From Cyanoderma ruficeps (lineage: Eukaryota; Chordata; Aves; Passeriformes; Timaliidae): 64,000 nt of DNA. A program made the translations under genes and the position numbers. Shown here one piece after another: positions 1-15,000 of the stretch; the stretch's first letter is position 1, and every line of letters starts with the position of its first letter. The notes beneath the pieces were generated by a model, which saw nothing but the letters and a program-made list of their open reading frames with translations, did not search any database and was not told where the DNA came from. The stretch covers positions 2,783,521 through 2,847,520 of the forward strand of contig VZDJ01000090.1 of the NCBI GenBank assembly GCA_008694505.1, written 5' to 3'.

Positions 1-985
<985 letters not shown>

Positions 986-3900
986 CTGCAAGGAAAAAAG
1001 GCACATGGATTCTTAGCTAGTCTTCTGACTTCCAAAGTTCTCTATCCCACCTAGAGATAAGAAAAGGATGGGGTGTTCTCCATTTCCCTTTCCTAAGCCT
1101 TGTACTGTGCCCTTAGGTGTCAATAATGGTACAGACAAAGGAAATGATACTTCTCATTCAAAACAAAACGATGTAAACATTTTTTAAAAGCACACAAGAA
1201 ATTAGGACCAAAACAGACAGCAGATTTCATTTGTATTCAGTCAAAGCCAACACAGCTAGAGTAAGAAAGCTGTCTTGAAGCTGAGCTGCAGAAGACAGCT
1301 TTGGGACAACTGAGACCTGTAAATTAGGAAAAGCAGAAAATGGCTACAGCAAGAAAGGTCCTAAGACAGCCCAGAAGTGGAGTCTGATCCCATTGTAAGC
1401 AGCTTTGTCTGGTTTAACACCTCAGCCATCCCTGGGCAGGGATGCACTATGAGGACAGCTTGCTGTACAGGCTGGTATGCATTCAAGCAAAAGCTCCCAG
1501 CTGCACCATGAGAACAGATCCTTGCTCATAAACAGACCTCAGTCAACTCTCTGCAGCATGAAAACCATTAGCACTACCATCTCCTACACCACAAACTGCT
1601 TCAGCCTTGTTCTTACAAGAGCAAATAGGTCCTTACAAAGGATTGGACCTTCATTTAAAGGCCTTAAAAGCCCGTGAATAATATAGCATAAAAAATAAAG
1701 CAAAAATCAAGACATACCAAATATGAAATGAGGATGTGTTTAAAAAAGAAGAAAGTATTCCATGAAGTATCCTTTGAGTTACTTACCACCTCTCATCAGG
1801 CTGTCTGTGACAAGACAATAATCTGCAAGTACTCTATTTTCACTTCACTGGTCTTCACCATAACATCAAATGGCACAAATAGTCATGACTATTAAAAGCT
1901 TCTGTAACATACATGGCAACATATATAAGATCACGTGCAAGGATTTCCTTACATTGTCACCCCTGCCAGATTCAGCTCACAGACAACAGCAGTGATTCAA
2001 GGAAAAAACAAAGTATTAGAAGTGCTTTTGAAACACCCATTCTGAAGGTTGCACCTCAAGCTAACATCAAGTAAGACTCAGAATTATCTTTTTCTGTATG
2101 AGTTTTCTACGCTAGTTTAGGATATGAATAACCATTTCTCAAGCAAAAGGTTCCTTTACCTGAAGAAACCTCCCCTCAACCTAATTTCTGTTTTTCTCAT
2201 CATTGCTATGCAATTTTTACCTGTGAACTAATATATTACATTGCAAAACTCTGCCAATCCCAATTTTCAGTTCCATTCTTGTATATGTATCTCCCCAGTA
2301 TTCAAGCCTATCAAATAAAGCACAAAGTGACAGCAGAAGAAAGGATCTGCATGATCCTACCCTAGAGTACCCTATTTTTTTCATCACTATCATAAAACCT
2401 GTGATAGGCCTTTTCACACACACTTCTGTCCACTTCTCACAGCAAGACATCCCTCTGAGATCACCAACTCTGTATTTAACCAAGCAGTTGCTGATTCACT
2501 TCCATCAGCGAAGACTTCTCAAAAATCTGTGATCATTTATCACAGTAGCCTGCTTGGCTATTTTTTTTTCTTATGAGAAACAGTGTCCTTTCAAAAAACA
2601 GCAGCATTACCCACTCCTCTTCCACCCTTACCCTCTGCTGCCACTGAGGAGGGATGTTCCTCTCAAGGGTTATGGCCAGTACAACTGCAAAGCAATTAGG
2701 CTGTGGAATGTGAAGCTCCACAGTAAGTAAATTAAGATCATCCTGTCTTTTCTGCCTCTTGGATAAGTAAAACGCCACCTTCATGTTCTTCTTTTAAAAC
2801 ATTTCACTGCTTGAGCTTTTCTTTTCCTCTAACTTGGGGCCAAATGGTATTCACAGTGCTCAAATTGAAATTAACTGAAAGACATTTGTTGACTGCTGGT
2901 GTGCAGGCTGAGAATAGCTCACAGCAAACAATGCCTGGATGTCCAGCTACAGCTTCCCTTTAAGGAAATTCAATTAAAACACATCTATCACACCACGAAT
3001 TAACCATGAAACAAGGACTTCTGGAGTCAGCCAGCTTTCTCTTGCGTGCCAGAGACACAGTGATTTATCTCACACAAAGGAGAGCTTTGTAGAGCTTTGG
3101 ATTGAAGGCAAAGTGTTAGCAATAAGTGATACCCCATCAAGCCATGCAGTATTTTGGAATCTCTAAGCCAGACCAAATCTAAATACTGTCACAGGATATT
3201 GTCTTTAAGGATCAACGTCATTCTGTTGGTATTTTTTCAGTCTTTCAGTCACTTAAAGATAAATCTTGGTTTTGACTGCATCTGTCAGCAACATACTGAC
3301 ACTATAAAACAATGTCAATGCAGAAGCTGGAAAAAAGCCTTGATTTATTCAAATTGATTAAATCTTATTCAGAGTTAAAGCACAGTAAAGAATAAATGCA
3401 CAGATCAATTTTAAATAAAACCTGGCACCCCAGGAGAGTTAAGAAGTCAAATTTTTAAAGTCAAAAGCTTGTTAAGTGCTGATCTGAAGAGCAGACAACC
3501 TTCTCTCCTCAACAATCCACTTTTCCTAAAACTTCCTTGCGGAAAAACTTGGTGATACAACTTGCAGGGGCACAGTGACCTTCAGGCATCAGTTGAAATA
3601 AAAAAAAAGGAGAAAAGTGCTTTTAAATAAGCACATCTCACTCTGGACACCTCATCTGAGAGCTGATGGAAAGCACTTTCTCTGCATTGATAAGACAGCT
3701 GCAGACTTCCACAGACACTTCCAAAACAGGCTTAAAGTACAATTTTCTGAATCATGCACTCAAACAGCTTAAATGGAGACCTACCAGGGACCAATAAATA
3801 AAACCAACTCTAAGAGTTTTCAGCAACAGTCCGGGATTTAATAATATTTCTTAGTGTCAATCCCTAGAAAATATTCTTTTTCATCTAATGGGACTAGGAG

Positions 3901-5230
3901 TTTTAACACCATTTCTTCTACTCTGCTGGAGATTTTGAGTGATGTCCAAATCTTCTGTGTCCTCAGGGCATCATGACTGTGATACTGTTTTCTTCCAGGT
4001 GGGGATACATGGAAATACAAGCACTCAGAAAACACCAGAAACCATTCTTTCCTGTTACCCTCCACTTCAAAAACTGGATTCACACACTTTAAGTTCTAAA
4101 TACTGCAGAAGACAGTCAGTCATTGGGTGAAACAAACAACTGACAAGTGTCATCTTTGAGGGGAAAAAAATAAAAAAATTGGCAAGTGCATACCAATGCC
4201 AGATCTCAGCAGGCCAAGCTGATGTCTGGCCCATGAAGAATCCAAGGGTTTTAATCCCTCAACTGCAAATTCTTACCATCTTTCACCAGGCAAAAAAGAC
4301 TCTGGTTCAGCTCACAAAATTCAAACCCAGAGGATTTTACCAATACATCCTTTAGCACTGATTTCACCTTCCCCTGAAGCAGTAAGTCAAACCTGAATTA
4401 ATTAGATGTGCAAAGAAATATGATAACACCTTTTAACAAGGTTTTAATGGACGTGCATCTGTTTCATAATAGAGTCTGAACCAAGCTTAATAATTTATGA
4501 ACATACAGGAACATTTTCAGGGGAAAAAAAAATACAATGGCCAAGATACTCAGCTATGCCAGTCACCACCACAGCATCAATAATAAGGTACACTGGACAG
4601 CATCATATTCAGGAACAGCCAAAAGAAGAATTTCCAAATTTAAACAAGGACTTTATTAAAAGAGACAGTTGGTGGGGAATTGTTCTGGGTAATCACACTA
4701 ATACAATTCAGTATTATGGGTACAGGAGGAAAGCAGACCTGTCTGTGTTAACACAGTAGGACAGCAAACCTAAATACACATCTGTTGGGTTTTTAAAATT
4801 GCTGTAATTGAAAGAATTAATACTGATGTGTCTATAAAAGGCAACACTGGGAAAAGAGACTTACACAACACAATCAGATCTGCTGGGTGAAGAAAATCAG
4901 GGTACCTACCTTCTGCAAGATTGTCCCTAAGGCTGAGTAAAAATGTATGAGGCCTTCAGCATAACCCAAGATGCCAGAAAGGACGTCAGGGGGAGAACAA
5001 GTGACTGCAAAAAACCCCTTCAGTATGATGGGATCAAAGACAACAGAGCAGGCAGAAACTGAACTGAGCAAACACCTCTACTTTCAGGCCTTTCCTGATG
5101 CAACATCAAAGCAACTGAACTCTTCTTCTTCTCCACAAAAAACAATTTCAAGAGTTTTCAATTACAATGAACTCTAAGAGGAATTGTGCTAATGAAGTCA
5201 GATCTGATTTTCTTCCGGCTTTTCCTGACT

Positions 5231-5231
5231 N
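5231..5231. other. Undetermined base
   Basis: A single N in GTF2E1 intron 1 in ordinary, non-repetitive sequence, unlike the other Ns, which lie in homopolymers or a microsatellite. Confidence 0.9.
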
Positions 5232-8200
5232 GACTAAAACTAAGACAAAAAGTACTAAAAGGGTGATAACCTAGAAGCCACAATGTAGATGAAAATAGTA
5301 CTAGAAAATATGAAAACCTACACCAGCCAATGAATTGATATGAATTTTTATCCAATACTGCAAATGTAGATCATCCTGTTTCAACATGTAACTTTTGAGA
5401 CTTACATTAATTTTACCCAGAAAATTCAATGGTCTCACTGTTCATATATTTGACAGTGGGTTTTTAGAAGTAGATCTTAAAAAAGGAAGCAGACTGCTCT
5501 TCAGACTCATATGGACATACAAAGCTTTTGTAACACCCCAGGTCTCCTTTGGAGGAAAACTTGGGAGTTGCAGGTTTGGCTGTGAACCGAGGCTATCAGA
5601 CACACTGTTAACACTGGCATAGGTGCTTCCTATTTTTCCCCACATTTATTTAGTTAGTGCTCCTTTCTGCTGAATCTTTGAAATCAGCTTTTGCTGATTT
5701 GCTTGGAAAATGTCTCTGCAAGCTTCTGACATGAGATTTTTGAGAAAGGGGGAAAAAAAGTTACTTGTTTACAACACTGGCATAGTTTCTTAAGGTGAAA
5801 CCAAAACCAGGTTATAGTAAGAGAATCCCCTCATCCATACATCTAGCAGGTACAACAGGCTTCCTGGAGCCAGTGCATGCCATATCCTGCTCCAGCTGTC
5901 ACTTGCAAACACCAGATGTCAGTTTTGTAGCCTCTCACTCTAACCAGATGTAAAATTCTGCCTTTCAGAAGATGATGAGGTTAAGCTAAGAGAAGCAACC
6001 CTGAATATTCCTGAGAACAGGAAGGGAGGGCATAAATTTCAGAACTACAGTGGGAAAACATGCCATTGAGATTTTCAATGTCTGCACAATGTAACCTCAG
6101 ACCCTACTCATCCTTTGCAGAAAAGGGCACACAATCTTCCACTTTCAAATCTTGTTTTTACTTGCATTTCTCTGTAGTGAGCCCAGAACTGCCCTGATCC
6201 CGCATCAGTTGCAAAACAAAGTCTTCTGACATTTTATCAAGAGCTTACTGAGTTTCATTCCCCAGAGAGCTCATGAACACTGCTGCTCAGCCTTCCTCCT
6301 GCACTACATCTTGATAAGAAATAGTGTATTTTCATTGCAAGACCTGCCTTGAAGTATGAGAGCAGAAAAGAGCAATGTGCTTTCACTGGAATCCCATCCT
6401 CTTGTTGGCTTTCCATAAACTGAAACCAGGAGGCCACAGGTATCAAAGGGTTTTCTTCCTTCAGTATGAGGAGTTGTGCTGCAGCTGAAATGAGGGCCTT
6501 TCCCCCAACTTCACAAGTGAAAACACATGGAGCCACACGTAATAGGGCCACAAGGTTTGACCACACCAGGCAGAAAATGAACAATGCAGGCTCAGGATGT
6601 AATTCTCAATCACTTTTATAATCTTAACCCAGCATAAACAATAGCAAGGTGCCAGGAAATTAAAGGACCACCTGTGTGCACGTACACAAATGGATGAAAT
6701 TTCCTGTTGCAGCTTAAGTCAAATTACACCCTCTCTCCCCTTAGGAAGTCTTTATTTTCCTTCCTTGCCTTTAGCCACAAGCCCCACCCTCCTGTCCTAA
6801 TTCTGTCCTAATGGCAGTTCACTATTCATGTAGCAATGTTAACCAAGTTGATAAAAAGTGAAAAACTAACATGACAAAATAAAAAAGTGGGGCATTTTAG
6901 AGAGGGCAAAGGGGAAAAGTTCAGGAATTGAATTATTTCTGTTATCAGACTAGAGCCAACACAAAACAGAGAAAAGAATGCATGGCTAAGGATGTAGATG
7001 AGTGGGGAGCTTTCCCCACATGGTGGCAAAATTGACCTAACTGTAATGTGAGGCAACTAGAAAACTTTAATTATGGATACCAGAACCTCTTACAGTTTAC
7101 ACTCTGATGTGAACCTACCAGGAGGATATATGTTATTCTGGAGGCGTGTGAGCATTGGCCCTCACATAATGCAGTTGTGAGGTTTTGGGGGTTTGTTTAA
7201 AGATAAGAAAGCAAGATCATTTCTCTCACACATGAAGCCTAGGAAGTCATGATTACAACAAGGCATGGTGGGCTTAACCCCAGCACTCCTTTCTACTTTT
7301 CTGACAGCAAAAAAAGCAATTGCTTTACACATTATGGATTCAAGAAGACCTGGAACACCACACTTTTCATTGTGATAGATGATGTGTGCAATATTGCCTT
7401 TTGGAAATTCCAGAAATTCCAGAAAAATTATGGAAGTATTGGGCTGAGTACAGCTTTAGTGCATCAGAGTGCCAGCCAGTAGGTATAGACCATGGATATA
7501 AACAATAATGAAACAAAGAAACTAAGTAACAAGACACCGGATTAGCTTTAATTAACATAGTTTCTTGTTTAGAAAAAGCCCCTAAAGCATCCTGTGAGAA
7601 AGTGAGGTGTGTGTCACAGGAAGTGGAAGGCAGGAATGCAATTCCCATCAAGCCTCATTCCTGCCAGAAAGGCATGTGCTCCTCTCCCAGGCACATGGCT
7701 CTGCCTTCTCAACACCATCCCATACACCCAGCTGATCACTTAAAGGTAGAAAAATGCATTTTTTCTTTTTTTCCTTTTTTCTTTTTTTCCTATGTTTTTC
7801 AATAGTTTCATGAGCTGGTGGTGAATTCTGACGAGCAGCAAAACCAGCAGTAAGAGAGGATGCCACTGCACCGGAAAAGATGAAAGAAAAAACTCCACCT
7901 TTTGTGGATAAAAGTAGCAAATATTTAAATATTAAATTCATGAACATGCACCTTAGCTGTGCATGGCTGAACACCCTTTTCAGAATTCTGATCTTCCTTG
8001 CTCATTTTGGCTTCTTGGAGTGGCACAAGCCCGCCAGCTAGACCCATTTAACAACAGCTCGGTGCCACCATGAGATGTGATGTTTGCTTCTCAGGGAACC
8101 AGCACGCTCCTGAGGCCAGAAGAAATGTAATACACAAAAAAACTAAACCACAAAACAACCAAAAAGAAGAAGGGAAAAAAGACCAAACACACAAACCTCA

Positions 8201-8497
8201 CCTTGCTGACCTGGAAAACTGAATGGTTACACTGTGGCTGGTTGGCTCGAACCTGGAGAACAGGAATGAGTTGGCTTTGCCAGTCAGCTACTGCTCAATG
8301 CCCATAACCCTGCACCTACCTTCAAATTACAAACTACGCAGACCTCCCGCACTACAACAGCAGACTAAGCTTTAACGCCAGTCACAGGGGAGAATCCCCA
8401 TTCCCTACCCACTATTATGTGTTGAGTTTTAAACATCGAACTGTGTGGGTTTCCGGAGGACAAGAGGAGGACAGCAGTACCTCTTAAAAAAAAAAAA

Positions 8498-8498
8498 N
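8498..8498. other. Single undetermined base in an A-run
   Basis: One N ends a run of twelve A at the edge of the CpG island. It is probably an unresolved homopolymer length. It lies in GTF2E1 intron 1 and affects no exon. Confidence 0.9.
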
Positions 8499-8682
8499 GC
8501 CTCAACAAACACCGCATGAGGAACGGCAAACGGTGGGAAGGAGCCAAGGCGATGAAGGGGCCCAGACGGGCACGACGTGCGGGGAGCACGGGCCCCGCGG
8601 GCCGCTCTGCGGCACCCAAGCGCCGGGCCGGGGGCCTCCGCGGGCCGCAGGCACCACCCCGCTCCCCGGGGCCGGCACTGAC

Positions 8683-8760
8683 CTGGCGCCGCTTCCAGCT
8701 CTTCCCGGCTCCGGGCGGCGCTTCCAGCGGCTCCGCCACCCGCGTCACCGCCGCGCGCGC
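8683..8760 (-). other. GTF2E1: GTF2E1 noncoding first exon (5' boundary unknown)
   Basis: On the minus strand a GC-rich segment ends at a good donor, CCAG/GTCAGT, with the exon end at 8683, inside the CpG island shared with RABL3. The GTF2E1 coding exon begins with an acceptor and only 30 bases of leader, so a separate leader exon is required. This is the best candidate I can see. The transcription start is not visible; 8760 is only a nominal limit. Confidence 0.5.
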
Positions 8761-9017
8761 CTCTGCCGTCACCGCGCCGGCACCGCGTGCGCCGCCCCGC
8801 CCCGCCCGCCCGCCCGGCGGGGACAGCGACACGGGAAGCCAGCCAATCGCCTGCTCCCACCGCACCCCGCCTTCCCGCCCTCGCCGCCATAAACCAATCG
8901 GAAGTGAGAAGCGCGCTGGGGGCTCCAGAAGACAGCCAATAGGCTGAGAGAAGCAGCAAGAACACGCGGTGCGATTGGCGGGCGCCCCGGCGGCCGGGCG
9001 TTGTTGCTAGGCTGGGT

Positions 9018-9029
9018 CAAGATGGCGGC
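9018..9029 (+). promoter_or_regulatory. YY1-type motif overlapping the RABL3 start codon
   Basis: The sequence CAAGATGGCGGC matches the well-known YY1 consensus AANATGGCGGC and includes the ATG at 9022-9024. YY1 sites just downstream of the start site or over the initiator codon are common in CpG-island housekeeping genes. The same string also gives a strong translation context (A at -3, G at +4). Confidence 0.6.
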
Positions 9030-12000
9030 TCTGGACAGGGTCAAGGTGCTGGTGCTGGGCGACTCCGGTGAGTCCGTGTCCCCGGGCCTCGGGGATCTGC
9101 CCCTCGCCTCCCACCCCGTTACCCGCTGAGGGGCCGGGACCGCCCCGTTCACCCCGTGCTGCTCCCGGCCTCGCCACCTGTAACCCTGGCACCGCCTCTC
9201 AGGAGTTGTTCTCTCTCTGTGCACTTGCAGGTGTCGGGAAATCGTCGCTCGTTCACCTCTTGTGCCACAACCAGGTGCTGGGAAACCCGTCCTGGACGGT
9301 GGGCTGCTCCGTGGATGTGCGAGTAGGTGACACGCACGGGCTCTTGGTGGCCCTGAGCCTGACTTGTGAGGGAACGGCCTTGACTTTTTATTTTAATTAC
9401 TTACCGCCCCAGGAGGAGGTGTACTTTGATCGTGTGTTTTGCTGAGGGCTTAATCTTCTGATGCAAGTAGCGTCAAATGTGAGCCAAGCACTTGTGTAAG
9501 CAAGTTTTGACTTTCCAAGGTTGTCACGATCAAACAAGACATTTGTCACTCGTAGCTCCCTGCTGCCGTGGCCACTGGCGTGTTGCAAGCCACAGGGTGG
9601 CCAGTTCCTTGAGAAACAGGCAAGGAAACAGCCAAGCTGTCGGCCAGACACAGTGGGGAAAAACAGTTTGCTCCTTTAGGTTGTGGGAACACAGGAAAAC
9701 TCTGGATGACGTTCGTGTGTTAAAAAAACAAATTAAAATTTAGGGCCTGACATGCTCCAGTGCTGGTAGACCTGGGTGAGGAAATCAACAGGAGAAATTT
9801 ATTGTTGAGACCTGGAAGCCAGGAATGCAGAATTGATAAAACACAAAGACATGTTACAGAAAGCAGGGCTGAAGAAGAAACTAACAAAGACAATTAATGA
9901 GACTCTCCCTCTCTGGGAAAAAGATTTAAAAAAAGGCTGAAAATGTGGGCTAGTTAGCATGAGAAGTGAGAAATCAATAACCAATAGAAGATGGAATACT
10001 AATTAATGAAGAGAACTGCTTGACTTGTCAGCCAGTGAGCACTAATTCCTTTGTTTGTCAATATGTATAGATAGTTGTAAGTTTTGGTGGCTGGTGTACA
10101 GGTTTGGTGAAGTGCTACTCAGGTACCTCAGTGCTGCACAAATTAGTGTTGGTTTTCTCACCTGACTGGGCTAGAGAGTTTATTTCCTGGTTTTTGGTGA
10201 CAGTTGTGACTGTGGGGTTGGTTCTCCTGCTGACTGCTTGCTGCAGGACGTGCTGTAGGAAGAATGAGCAGTTCTCTGGCCCAGCCTATAGCCCTCATGG
10301 GACATTGGTAAATGCTTTTTTCCTACATCACTCTTTGCTGCATTCTCCTTGAAATGCATTGCCCTAGGTTAGGAATGTATTTCCAAAATCAGAGGAGAGG
10401 AACATGACAGTCCTGCTTGATTGTGGAGCAAAACTGCTCAGCAGCTCTGGGGGCAGAATTGTTGATTAATTCAGTGGAGATGTCAGAATTTGGGTAGGAA
10501 GAAGATGTGGTCAGCTGGACTCCACGTCTGTCACCTGTGTTAATATTCCTGCAGTGCTGCCAGGTGGGTTTTAACAGCTGTAAGAAGTCAAGACCTTAAT
10601 TTTTTCCATTTGCTTTTGCAAAATGCCGTGTCTGAGCATGTTGTGAGATGTTGGGGTTGTTAATACTGGGATGCAAAGGCTGCTGCTCCCTGTTTACTCA
10701 CCAGCCTCCATCTCACATGACATGGTGATCTCCATCTCTGTGGTGTCCCGTGGCTGCTGCTTGACTCATTCCATCTCTCTTCCACTTGAGAGGTTTGGAG
10801 TAGTGTCAGCAGTCAGCGTGAGAATTTCCAAATTTCTATCCAAGTGCAATAATCCTTCCAGCTGAAAGCGTAAGTGTCACGTGGATTAACTCTATGACAT
10901 GATGCTGTGGTTATGTATGGTGTGAATTTTCCATCAGATCCATGACTACAAAGAAGGAACTCCAGAAGAGAAGACCTATTACATTGAGCTGTGGGATGTT
11001 GGAGGCTCCGTGGGCAGTGCCACCAGTGTGAAAAGCACACGAGCAGTGTTCTATAATTTGCTGAATGGTGAGTTTGCTGGGTGTAAATATGGTTTTATTA
11101 CTGTCTCTGTTAAGAGCTGTCCCTTGGTTGAGGGGCAGAGTTCCAGGCAGCCTGGCTGAGGGCTGCATTGTTCTCCTTTCTGATTAATGCAGGAAAAAAA
11201 CCTGATGCCATTCATAGGCAGAATTTTGTGGATTCAGTTATGAATGGCAGATATTTCAGGCAAACCTGTGCAGGTGAGCTCTGTCAGCCTTTCCCTTCAG
11301 TCTTGTGCAGCTGGCACAGCAGGGAGGCTTTAAAGGTGCAGTCGTTGCCTTCACCTTCCCAGGTCTGGTATACTGCACAAATATGATTTTTAGATTTTTA
11401 AGATTTTTTTTATCATTAATACCTTCTTGTCTGTTCTGTTGTAAAAACCACAGCAGAAAAATTATTTCATTTTTCATGAACTTCGATAATTGCATCCTAC
11501 CCTGGCAAATCTGAACTGTCTCCCATAAAATTGCCAGATGCTGATCAAACCATCTTTCCTGTGCTCATTTAGCTTACCAACTTATTTTTAGGAGTTGAAT
11601 CTTGCAACTTGCTGCACATGTAGAAAGTGCTATTTTGTGCCTTCTGTTGAGATATTGACATGAAGGCCTAGTAGTTCATTAGTGTCTCTAAAAAGAGCAA
11701 ATAAGAGATTATAAACATAACAGTGCAGTATTTCAGTTGTTACTTTTTGTCATCCCAGGATAGTTCACTGAAAACAGATGTGGATCAGACTAACAACTGC
11801 TTCTGAAAATCTGGCTCAAGTGTTCTGTTTGATTCTCTTTGCTTATTCCCATTCATTTGAAGGCCTTTCAATAACACGTTGAACCACACAATAAACACTT
11901 TTGGTCTGTGATTAACTAGTTATTGCTTCCTCCTTTCTCAGGGGGAAAACTGTGCTAGGTACCTCTTGATTATACTGTTAACCAGATTTCTGTATATAGG

Positions 12001-15000
12001 ACTTGAGTTGTGCCCTCAAAGCAAGCTTCTTTGGTATATGAAGAAAAAATGGATTTATTTTTGATACCAAACCTACAGTGTGCCAGGGAGTGTGGGTCAG
12101 ACTTGGAAATACCTTAGGAGAACCCATTAGGAAATGAAATCTTGCTCTCGTGCATCTGAATTATAATTGATGACATTAAAGTACAGTTATTTATCTCCAC
12201 TGCCCAAAAGATACTAATTAGACAGCTTGCATATGAAGAGTGTTGACTTTGGTAGTTAACCTTGGGCCTTGTTTCTTTCATTAGATTAATTTCTCCATTA
12301 AAGCTTGTCTCACAAATTGCCTCTGCTTGACCTGATTTAAGAAGAGAAGATGAATGCATTCCTTCTGCCTGGCTGCTTGTACTTTCTGGGCTTGCTGTGG
12401 TCTGAAAACCAGGCAGTGTTTGGTTGTGGTAGCAGCTGCTGGGCAGTTGACAGGGCTGGGTACACTTTGCTTTTGGATTATCCACAGATCTTCTTCTTTG
12501 CTGAGTCTCCACCTGGTGTGGGGACTGTGATGACTGAGGACAGTGACTGGGCAGTAAAGCTTTGGCTTGCAGACCTTGTTGTGGGAGGAGCATTTCCTTC
12601 AGTAGTCACTGGTCCTGCCTCCTCTTTTTGGATGTTGACGGTCTTTTTCTGCTGGTGCAACTAACTGTGCAGGTTTTAGGTGAAGCAGATAAGGGAACTG
12701 ACCAATCAAAGATATAACTGAGGGAGAGTGTGTGGAGGTGGAGGGTGTTTCTCACAGGTTGTGCAGCAGTGCCCCTGGATCTGTTGCTGTAGGCCAAGTT
12801 CTGTTGTCTCAGGCATTTTCTCTCTACACTGGGGGTGGACATGCAGCAGAGTTGTCTTTTCATACTGTTACTGAGATAAATGCTTTGAAATAGGGCTGTA
12901 GCTGGGATATGCTGGGAACTCTCGTGGGAGAGGCTGTGCACAGTCATGTGGGGTAGTGGAAAATGTTTGTGGAAATGTGGTTTGTTCGTAGTATGTACAG
13001 TGGGTGGCACCTCTGGGAGTTAAGGTGAAAGACTGAATTAGTAAGTTTTTTCCACCTGTAGGCTGTGAAGTGTTTTGAGAATGAATCCTGATGCAGATAA
13101 GGGGTATCATTCCATTTTGGCCTTGAATTGATGATAGTTTGAAGTCTGGAGGAAGTGGGAACTTTCCACATATTGCAGAAGGTGTGAATAAATAGAAGAA
13201 ATTTGCTAGCAGGAGTTTGAAATTGAGTTAGGAACTGTGGTTATCAGAAGTGGGTGTCTGTTAATAGCACAGCTAGGAAGCCTGACTCTGTCTCAGAATT
13301 TACATTTTGAAGGCTCATGGTAATGAAAAAGGCTAGAAACCTAATCTTAAGTACAATAAGTCTTATTAATTCATGCTTCTACCAACCATTTAGTGGACTG
13401 TGAAAATTTATCAGTGTCTGTTTCCCCTTTGGATACCTCCCCAAGTATATAGCATTAATTCTTGAAAACGCAGGAGAGCAGTAGTTCTCTCTGAACTATT
13501 TTGAAACAAAGAAAAAGCCTTTAGATTTTATAGATGGTGTGACAAAAAATAATTATGTTTGCAAGAGAAATTTTCTGCTGCAGTAATAGAGAATTTCAGT
13601 ATCATGAGACATAGACAGAATCAGTGAATGCCTGTGAGCCTTTTGCAGATTAAACCCCGAGGTGGCTGTTTGTTTCCTGCTTTCATGTGATTTTTCTCTT
13701 AGCTCTCAGCCAATTCTTGATAAGCAGCTTTAAAAAACCTGTTGCATCCTGATATATTCAGCCTTACTCATTCAGTGTAACTGAACTGGTTATACATCCC
13801 TTACATAATTCTCAGATATCTGGGAACCTGCAGGTGTCATTTTGGTAAGATAAGGAAGAGAATATGTATCTTTAAATGGCATCTTGCTGTCTTGTCTTTC
13901 ACCTTAGGGATAATTTTAGTGCATGACTTGACCAACAAGAAATCATCCCAGAATTTGTATCGCTGGTCTTTGGAAGCACTCAACAGAGACGTCGCTCCAA
14001 CAGGAGTTCTCGTGACAAATGGGTGAGTGAAAAACAAACATGCAGAGCTCAGACACTGTAATTCCAAGCAGTTGTAGAAGTCTTTGTTCATCTCTAAGAA
14101 TACTTGGTCTCCACAGGAAAGTAGATGTGGTTAGACTTGGAAGAAAGAAAGAAATGGTGAATATCAAAGAAAGTTGATTGTCGATCATTTTCTTTTATGC
14201 TGCCGATCATGCAATTCCGACAGCAGATTCCCAAACTGGGTAGCAGAGACCTTGCTTTAAGGGAAAAGATGTTTACTGCATCCTTTATTTGTCTGAGGCC
14301 TCTGTGAGAGTGGGTCCAGTCCCTGTTAACTCAAGATGTCTCTGTCTGTACTGAGAGATGCCATTGTACAGAGAAAGATGTGTCTGGGTCAAGTGACATT
14401 CCCTCCATGCACCAAGACTGAGGAAGTTCACTTCATATATTTTTGGTTTGGGTGATGGGGGGACTATTTTAGGAGCATGGCTAAAAGAGCTTAGAAAACT
14501 CTGCTTAAACAGCATGTTCAGTTATTTCTCCAACACCTTGTCAAGGATTTCCTCCTGTATCTCTGTGTTTCTGTCATCCATCTAAGTCAAGGAGGTTTTA
14601 AAATCTTTGCTAAACCTCACACGTGAGCAGGAAGGCAATAACAGGAGTAGCTTTTTGTGGGAAGAATATCAGTTGTTTATCTGTCTCTTCCAGTACACAG
14701 GTGTTTCTGTAGAAACATAGGAGATGGGAAAGAAGATTTGCATTGTATAAACTGCAAAATTCTCCAGTGTCTCCACAGACAGGTTCTTCATAATTGTTTT
14801 AATTTTCAAATGTTTAATTTCTGTCAAGGACAGATGTTCAGCCACTAGAAATTCCTTGCTCAAATTGTTGTAAAATTACTTGCTAGAAGGCTTGGTTTAG
14901 GTAAAAATGACAGACAAGTGATTATCCTAGCTAGAGGAGAATGATTGAAGCTTGGATTCCTATGTAGTGACTTAGATGCAGAAGCCCTTCTTAATTTGAA

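Larger units (their letters stand above)
986..8682 (-). other. GTF2E1: GTF2E1 intron 1
   Basis: This 7.7 kb gene-free stretch lies between the noncoding first exon and the first coding exon. The donor reads CCAG/GTCAGT (GT at 8682-8681) and the acceptor ends at 986. The sequence is AT-rich with A- and T-runs and many short meaningless frames. I see no conserved exon, RNA gene or clear transposon in it. A pyrimidine tract occupies about 7757-7795. A TATAAAAG string on the plus strand at 4833-4840 has no other promoter feature that I can support. Confidence 0.7.
8520..9110. promoter_or_regulatory. CpG-island bidirectional promoter, GTF2E1 / RABL3
   Basis: GC content and CpG density rise sharply here against AT-rich flanks. 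The island lies between the start of RABL3 (plus) and the inferred leader exon of GTF2E1 (minus). CCAAT boxes occur at 8843-8847, 8894-8898 and 8936-8940, and an inverted one (ATTGG) at 8974-8978. An ETS-type CGGAAGTG lies at 8899-8906, directly after the second CCAAT box. GC boxes cluster around 8792-8816. No TATA box is evident. This fits a housekeeping divergent promoter bound by NF-Y, ETS/GABP and SP factors; occupancy is inference. Confidence 0.8.

Noticed and set aside
4833..4840. TATAAAAG on the plus strand in GTF2E1 intron 1
   Set aside because: No initiator, exon or donor in a sensible position follows; TATA-like strings are common in AT-rich introns.
8365..9224. Several 120-180 codon frames on both strands of the CpG island
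   Set aside because: GC-rich promoter DNA is poor in stop codons. The RABL3 and GTF2E1 exons account for the real transcription.
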